Shown: positions 61,592 to 64,000 of the stretch, piece by piece
Layout of the letters: the number at the start of each line of letters is the position of its first letter
Numbering within the stretch: position 1 is the stretch's first letter
Origin: Terricaulis silvestris
GTDB taxonomy: Bacteria; Pseudomonadota; Alphaproteobacteria; Caulobacterales; Aquidulcibacteraceae
Assembly: GCF_009792355.1 (NCBI RefSeq)
Contig: NZ_CP047045.1
Span: 620,001 to 684,000 of the forward strand
Direction of reading: 5' to 3'
DNA length: 64,000 nt
Position numbers and translations under genes: made by a program
The notes under the pieces: generated by a model
Seen by the model: the letters and a program-made list of their open reading frames with translations, nothing else
Database searches by the model: none
Told to the model about the DNA's origin: nothing

Positions 61592-62863
61592 ATGGCAAAG
61601 TCAGTGAAAGGCTTCGACGCCATTGAAACTGCAAGCCGCGATAAGATTGCGTCGCTGCAACTCGCGCGCCTGCGCAAGACGTTGGCCCGCGTCTATGAGC
61701 GTGTTCCGTTTTATCGCGAAGCGTTCAAGCGGGCAGGCGTTCACCCGAGAGACCTGCGCGATCTCGGCGACCTCCGGCGTTTTCCCTTCACTATAAAGGA
61801 CGATCTTCGGCAGAACTACCCATTCGGGCTGCTGGCGACGCCGCGGACGGACGTCGTCCGCGTTCACGCCTCGAGCGGCACCACAGGCACGCCGACGGTC
61901 GTCGCCTACACACGCGCCGATATCGCCACCTGGTCCGACCTCGTTGCGCGTTCGATCTATGCCGCGGGCGGGAGGCAGGGCGACATCGTCCATGTCGCGT
62001 ACGGCTATGGGCTCTTTACCGGCGGACTTGGCGCCCATTATGGCGCCGAGCGCCTGGGCTGCACCGTCATTCCGATGTCTGGCGGGCAAACCGAAAAGCA
62101 AGCGAAGTTCATCACTGATTTGAAGCCTGACATCATCATGGTGACGCCGTCCTACATGGTAGCGCTGGGCGAAACGTTCCGCCGCCAGGGTGTTGATCCC
62201 AGAGAAACCAGCTTGCGCATTGGCATTCATGGCGCGGAGCCCTGGAGCAACGAAATGCGCCGCGAGATCGAATCCATGTTTGGTATCGACGCCGTCGACA
62301 TTTACGGCCTCTCCGAAGTGATGGGGCCGGGCGTCGCCTCCGAATGCGTTGAAAGCAAAGATGGCCCAACGATCTGGGAGGATCATTTCTATCCAGAGAT
62401 CGTCGATCCGGTTTCGGGTGAGCCATTGCCTGACGGGTCGTTCGGCGAACTTGTCTTCACGTCGCTCACGAAAGAGGCGTTGCCGATCATCCGTTATCGT
62501 ACGCGCGACTTGACCCGGCTCTTGCCCGGCACCGCGCGTACCATGCGCCGGATGGATCGGATATCGGGACGCACCGACGACATGATGATCATTCGCGGCG
62601 TCAACGTGTTCCCGACCCAAATTGAGGAGCTGATCTGCCAGGATGAGCGACTGTCGCCGCATTATGAACTCCATCTCTCGCGCGAAAGGGCGCTCGATGA
62701 ATTGCTTGTGCGGGTCGAAGGCGAGGCGCCCGAGGCCGCCGACGATTTGAGCGCGCGCATCAAGGATCTGATCGGGGTCAGCGCCAAAATCGAACTTATG
62801 CCCACAGGCAGCCTCGCCCGCAGTGAAGGCAAGGCCAAGCGCGTATTCGATCACCGCAACTAG
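61592..62863 (+). CDS. Phenylacetate-CoA ligase family protein (PaaK-like)
   Basis: 423 residues of the PaaK branch of the ANL superfamily. The phosphate loop ASSGTTGTPTVV is near residue 93, YGLSEVMGPGVASEC forms the A5 region, YRTRDLTRLL and SGRTDDMMIIRGVNVFPTQIEE form the hinge, and the C-terminal lysine is in SEGKAKRV. It activates an arylacetic or benzoic acid to its CoA thioester with ATP. No other phenylacetate-pathway gene (paaABCDE) is in the window, so the aromatic substrate may differ. Confidence 0.9.
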   Translation: MAKSVKGFDAIETASRDKIASLQLARLRKTLARVYERVPFYREAFKRAGVHPRDLRDLGDLRRFPFTIKDDLRQNYPFGLLATPRTDVVRVHASSGTTGTPTVVAYTRADIATWSDLVARSIYAAGGRQGDIVHVAYGYGLFTGGLGAHYGAERLGCTVIPMSGGQTEKQAKFITDLKPDIIMVTPSYMVALGETFRRQGVDPRETSLRIGIHGAEPWSNEMRREIESMFGIDAVDIYGLSEVMGPGVASECVESKDGPTIWEDHFYPEIVDPVSGEPLPDGSFGELVFTSLTKEALPIIRYRTRDLTRLLPGTARTMRRMDRISGRTDDMMIIRGVNVFPTQIEELICQDERLSPHYELHLSRERALDELLVRVEGEAPEAADDLSARIKDLIGVSAKIELMPTGSLARSEGKAKRVFDHRN

Positions 62864-62966
62864 CCGGCCTGCGGGCAGTGCCAGCGGGCGTCTTGCGTCC
62901 TGGCGGCATTTTGCATATTGTCGACCAGATGGGCGGACGCAGAGCCGCTTCGAGGGGAGATGCGCG

Positions 62967-64000
62967 ATGCCCTATACGAGCGGACCGACTAGACCCCCGC
63001 GTTTTGCGCCCAGCTCCTATCAGTGGCTCATTTACGCGATCACCTTCCTCATCGTTTTGATCGACGGCTACGACACCCAGGCGGTGTCGTTCGCAGCGCC
63101 CGCGCTTCGCGAAGAAATTGGCGGCGATCACGCAGCGCTTGGCGCCTTGTTCAGCGCCGGTTTGTTCGGCGGGCTCGTCGGTGGGCTCGTTTTCGGTCCA
63201 CTGGGCGACCGGATCGGGCGCAAACCCATTCTCTTAATCTCGCTTGCGATCATGGCGGCAGGCTCGTTCGCCACCGCGTTCGCCAACGGCGTCGATCAGC
63301 TGTCGCTTCTGCGCTTCTTGACCGGAATCGGCCTAGGCGGCGCCATTCCCGGCGTTATCGCAACGGCCGCCGAATATGCCCCGCGCGGCCGGCGCTCTCT
63401 TGTGGTGGCGCTTGTGTTCAGCGGCTTTCCGTTGGGCGCAGTTGCGGGCTCGATCACAAGTGCGCTCGTTCTTGCCGAACACGGCTGGCGCTTGATCTTC
63501 ATCATTGGCGCGATCGCGCCGGCGCTTTTGTTATTGGCGACCGCGCTTTGGCTGCCGGAATCCCTCGCTCTGCTTGAACGCGGCGGCGACGCAGCACGCG
63601 CGCGCGCGCTGCGTGTGCGTGAGCGTTTAGGCGCGCGGGGCGGCGACTTGGAGGGCGCGGAAGAGGCGCGCCACTACGGCCCGCGCGGATCAGTACTGCA
63701 ACTCTTCACGGAAGGCCGCGCCGCTGGAACGGCGCTTATTTGGACGATCTGTTTCCTCAGCCTGCTTTGCACCTACGGCATTGTCAGTTGGATCCCAACC
63801 TTGGTGCGTGAAGCGGGCCTGCCGATTGAGATCGCCGTCTTGTCTTCAGGCGCGCTCAATATCGGCTCCATCTTTGGTAACCTGATGCTGGCGCGGCTTG
63901 GCGATCGCATTCCACCGTTCACCGCAATGGCGACAGCCTATTTCATCGGCGCACTGTTTGTTGGCGCAATCGGATTTGCCAGTACTTCATCGACGACGAT
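62967..64000 (+). CDS. MFS transporter, aromatic acid:H+ symporter (AAHS) type, truncated by window edge
   Basis: The first 344 residues are in the window; the ATG follows GAGGGGAG after seven bases. Helix 1 carries DGYDTQAVSFAAPAL, the D-GYD signature of PcaK/BenK-type AAHS carriers, and the loop after helix 2 is GPLGDRIGRKPILL, the MFS A-motif. The helix 4-5 loop GIGLGGAIPGVIATAAEYAP is also typical. It probably imports an aromatic carboxylate that the PaaK-like ligase, 103 bases upstream, converts to its CoA ester. That gap contains no further recognisable element. Confidence 0.9.
   Translation, partial: MPYTSGPTRPPRFAPSSYQWLIYAITFLIVLIDGYDTQAVSFAAPALREEIGGDHAALGALFSAGLFGGLVGGLVFGPLGDRIGRKPILLISLAIMAAGSFATAFANGVDQLSLLRFLTGIGLGGAIPGVIATAAEYAPRGRRSLVVALVFSGFPLGAVAGSITSALVLAEHGWRLIFIIGAIAPALLLLATALWLPESLALLERGGDAARARALRVRERLGARGGDLEGAEEARHYGPRGSVLQLFTEGRAAGTALIWTICFLSLLCTYGIVSWIPTLVREAGLPIEIAVLSSGALNIGSIFGNLMLARLGDRIPPFTAMATAYFIGALFVGAIGFASTSSTT

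Noticed and set aside
1-64000. CRISPR array, tRNA/rRNA genes, insertion sequences or prophage
   Set aside because: I saw no regularly spaced direct repeats, no tRNA-like cloverleaf, and no transposase or integrase motif in any plausible gene. A covariance or IS search could still find something small.

Overview
The window is GC-rich, gene-dense bacterial DNA, and most genes sit in operons joined by 1-8 base overlaps (ATGA, GTGA, TGATG) or gaps of 10-35 bases. Three large TonB-dependent receptors, many acyl-CoA and short-chain dehydrogenase (SDR) genes, two class I P450s and a RibB with a decayed RibA domain point to an alphaproteobacterium of the sphingomonad/caulobacter/hyphomonad type. That placement is inference. 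I see no rRNA, tRNA, CRISPR array, insertion sequence or phage gene.

Layout. 1-2.5 kb holds an edge-truncated SDR, a divergent AraC regulator and a NUDIX hydrolase. 2.7-5.3 kb is a crotonase / acyl-CoA dehydrogenase / TetR operon. 5.3-10.3 kb (minus) is LLM flavoenzyme, alpha-methylacyl-CoA racemase-like protein, fused OYE/FeS/FAD reductase and SDR. 10.5-14.3 kb (plus) is a VOC protein with a 2-oxoacid dehydrogenase E1-alpha/E1-beta/E2 set and no E3. 14.3-18.2 kb has nitroreductase and SnoaL genes (minus) facing TesB thioesterase and acyl-CoA synthetase (plus). 18.2-21.5 kb (minus) is a beta-oxidation-like operon. 22-28.3 kb has P450 and SDR (minus) facing an AttH-like protein, an APH-like kinase, a limonene-epoxide-hydrolase-like enzyme and an MFS transporter (plus). 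28.3-31.4 kb has an EthD-like gene and TonB receptor 1. 31.4-36.7 kb (minus) is LLM, CaiB, HMG-CoA-lyase-like, LeuC, LeuD. 36.8-46 kb has a crotonase, a TetR and a seven-gene plus operon (synthetase, hydrolase, FMN reductase, SDR, NmrA-like, FAD dehydrogenase, OYE). 46-54.8 kb has a PQQ alcohol dehydrogenase and aldehyde dehydrogenase (minus) facing TonB receptor 2, ferredoxin, P450 and RibB (plus). 54.9-56.6 kb has a small unknown gene and an OhrR-type regulator divergent from an alpha/beta hydrolase. 56.8-64 kb is a second module: TonB receptor 3, an HSL esterase, its catalytically dead membrane-anchored relative, a TetR, a PaaK-like ligase and an aromatic-acid MFS transporter running off the edge.

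Taken together, 2.6-54.8 kb looks like one catabolic island for a lipophilic, branched or cyclic compound, with isoprenoid, alicyclic ketone or steroid-like substrates as candidates. It would cover outer-membrane uptake, P450, PQQ-ADH and flavin-dependent oxidation, CoA activation, atypical beta-oxidation and terminal cleavage to central metabolites. The strongest new signal is a recurring imperfect inverted repeat, AAC(A/G)-N5/6-(T/C)GTT, in eight intergenic regions (about 10378, 15560, 21570, 24229, 29134, 36730, 38453, 49813). It would place nearly every operon of the island under one regulator. A different repeat, TTGAC-N5-GTCA(A/G), occurs before TonB receptor 3 and before the TetR/PaaK pair, which marks 56.7-62.9 kb as a separately controlled unit. 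All motif and domain calls were made by eye; no search was run.
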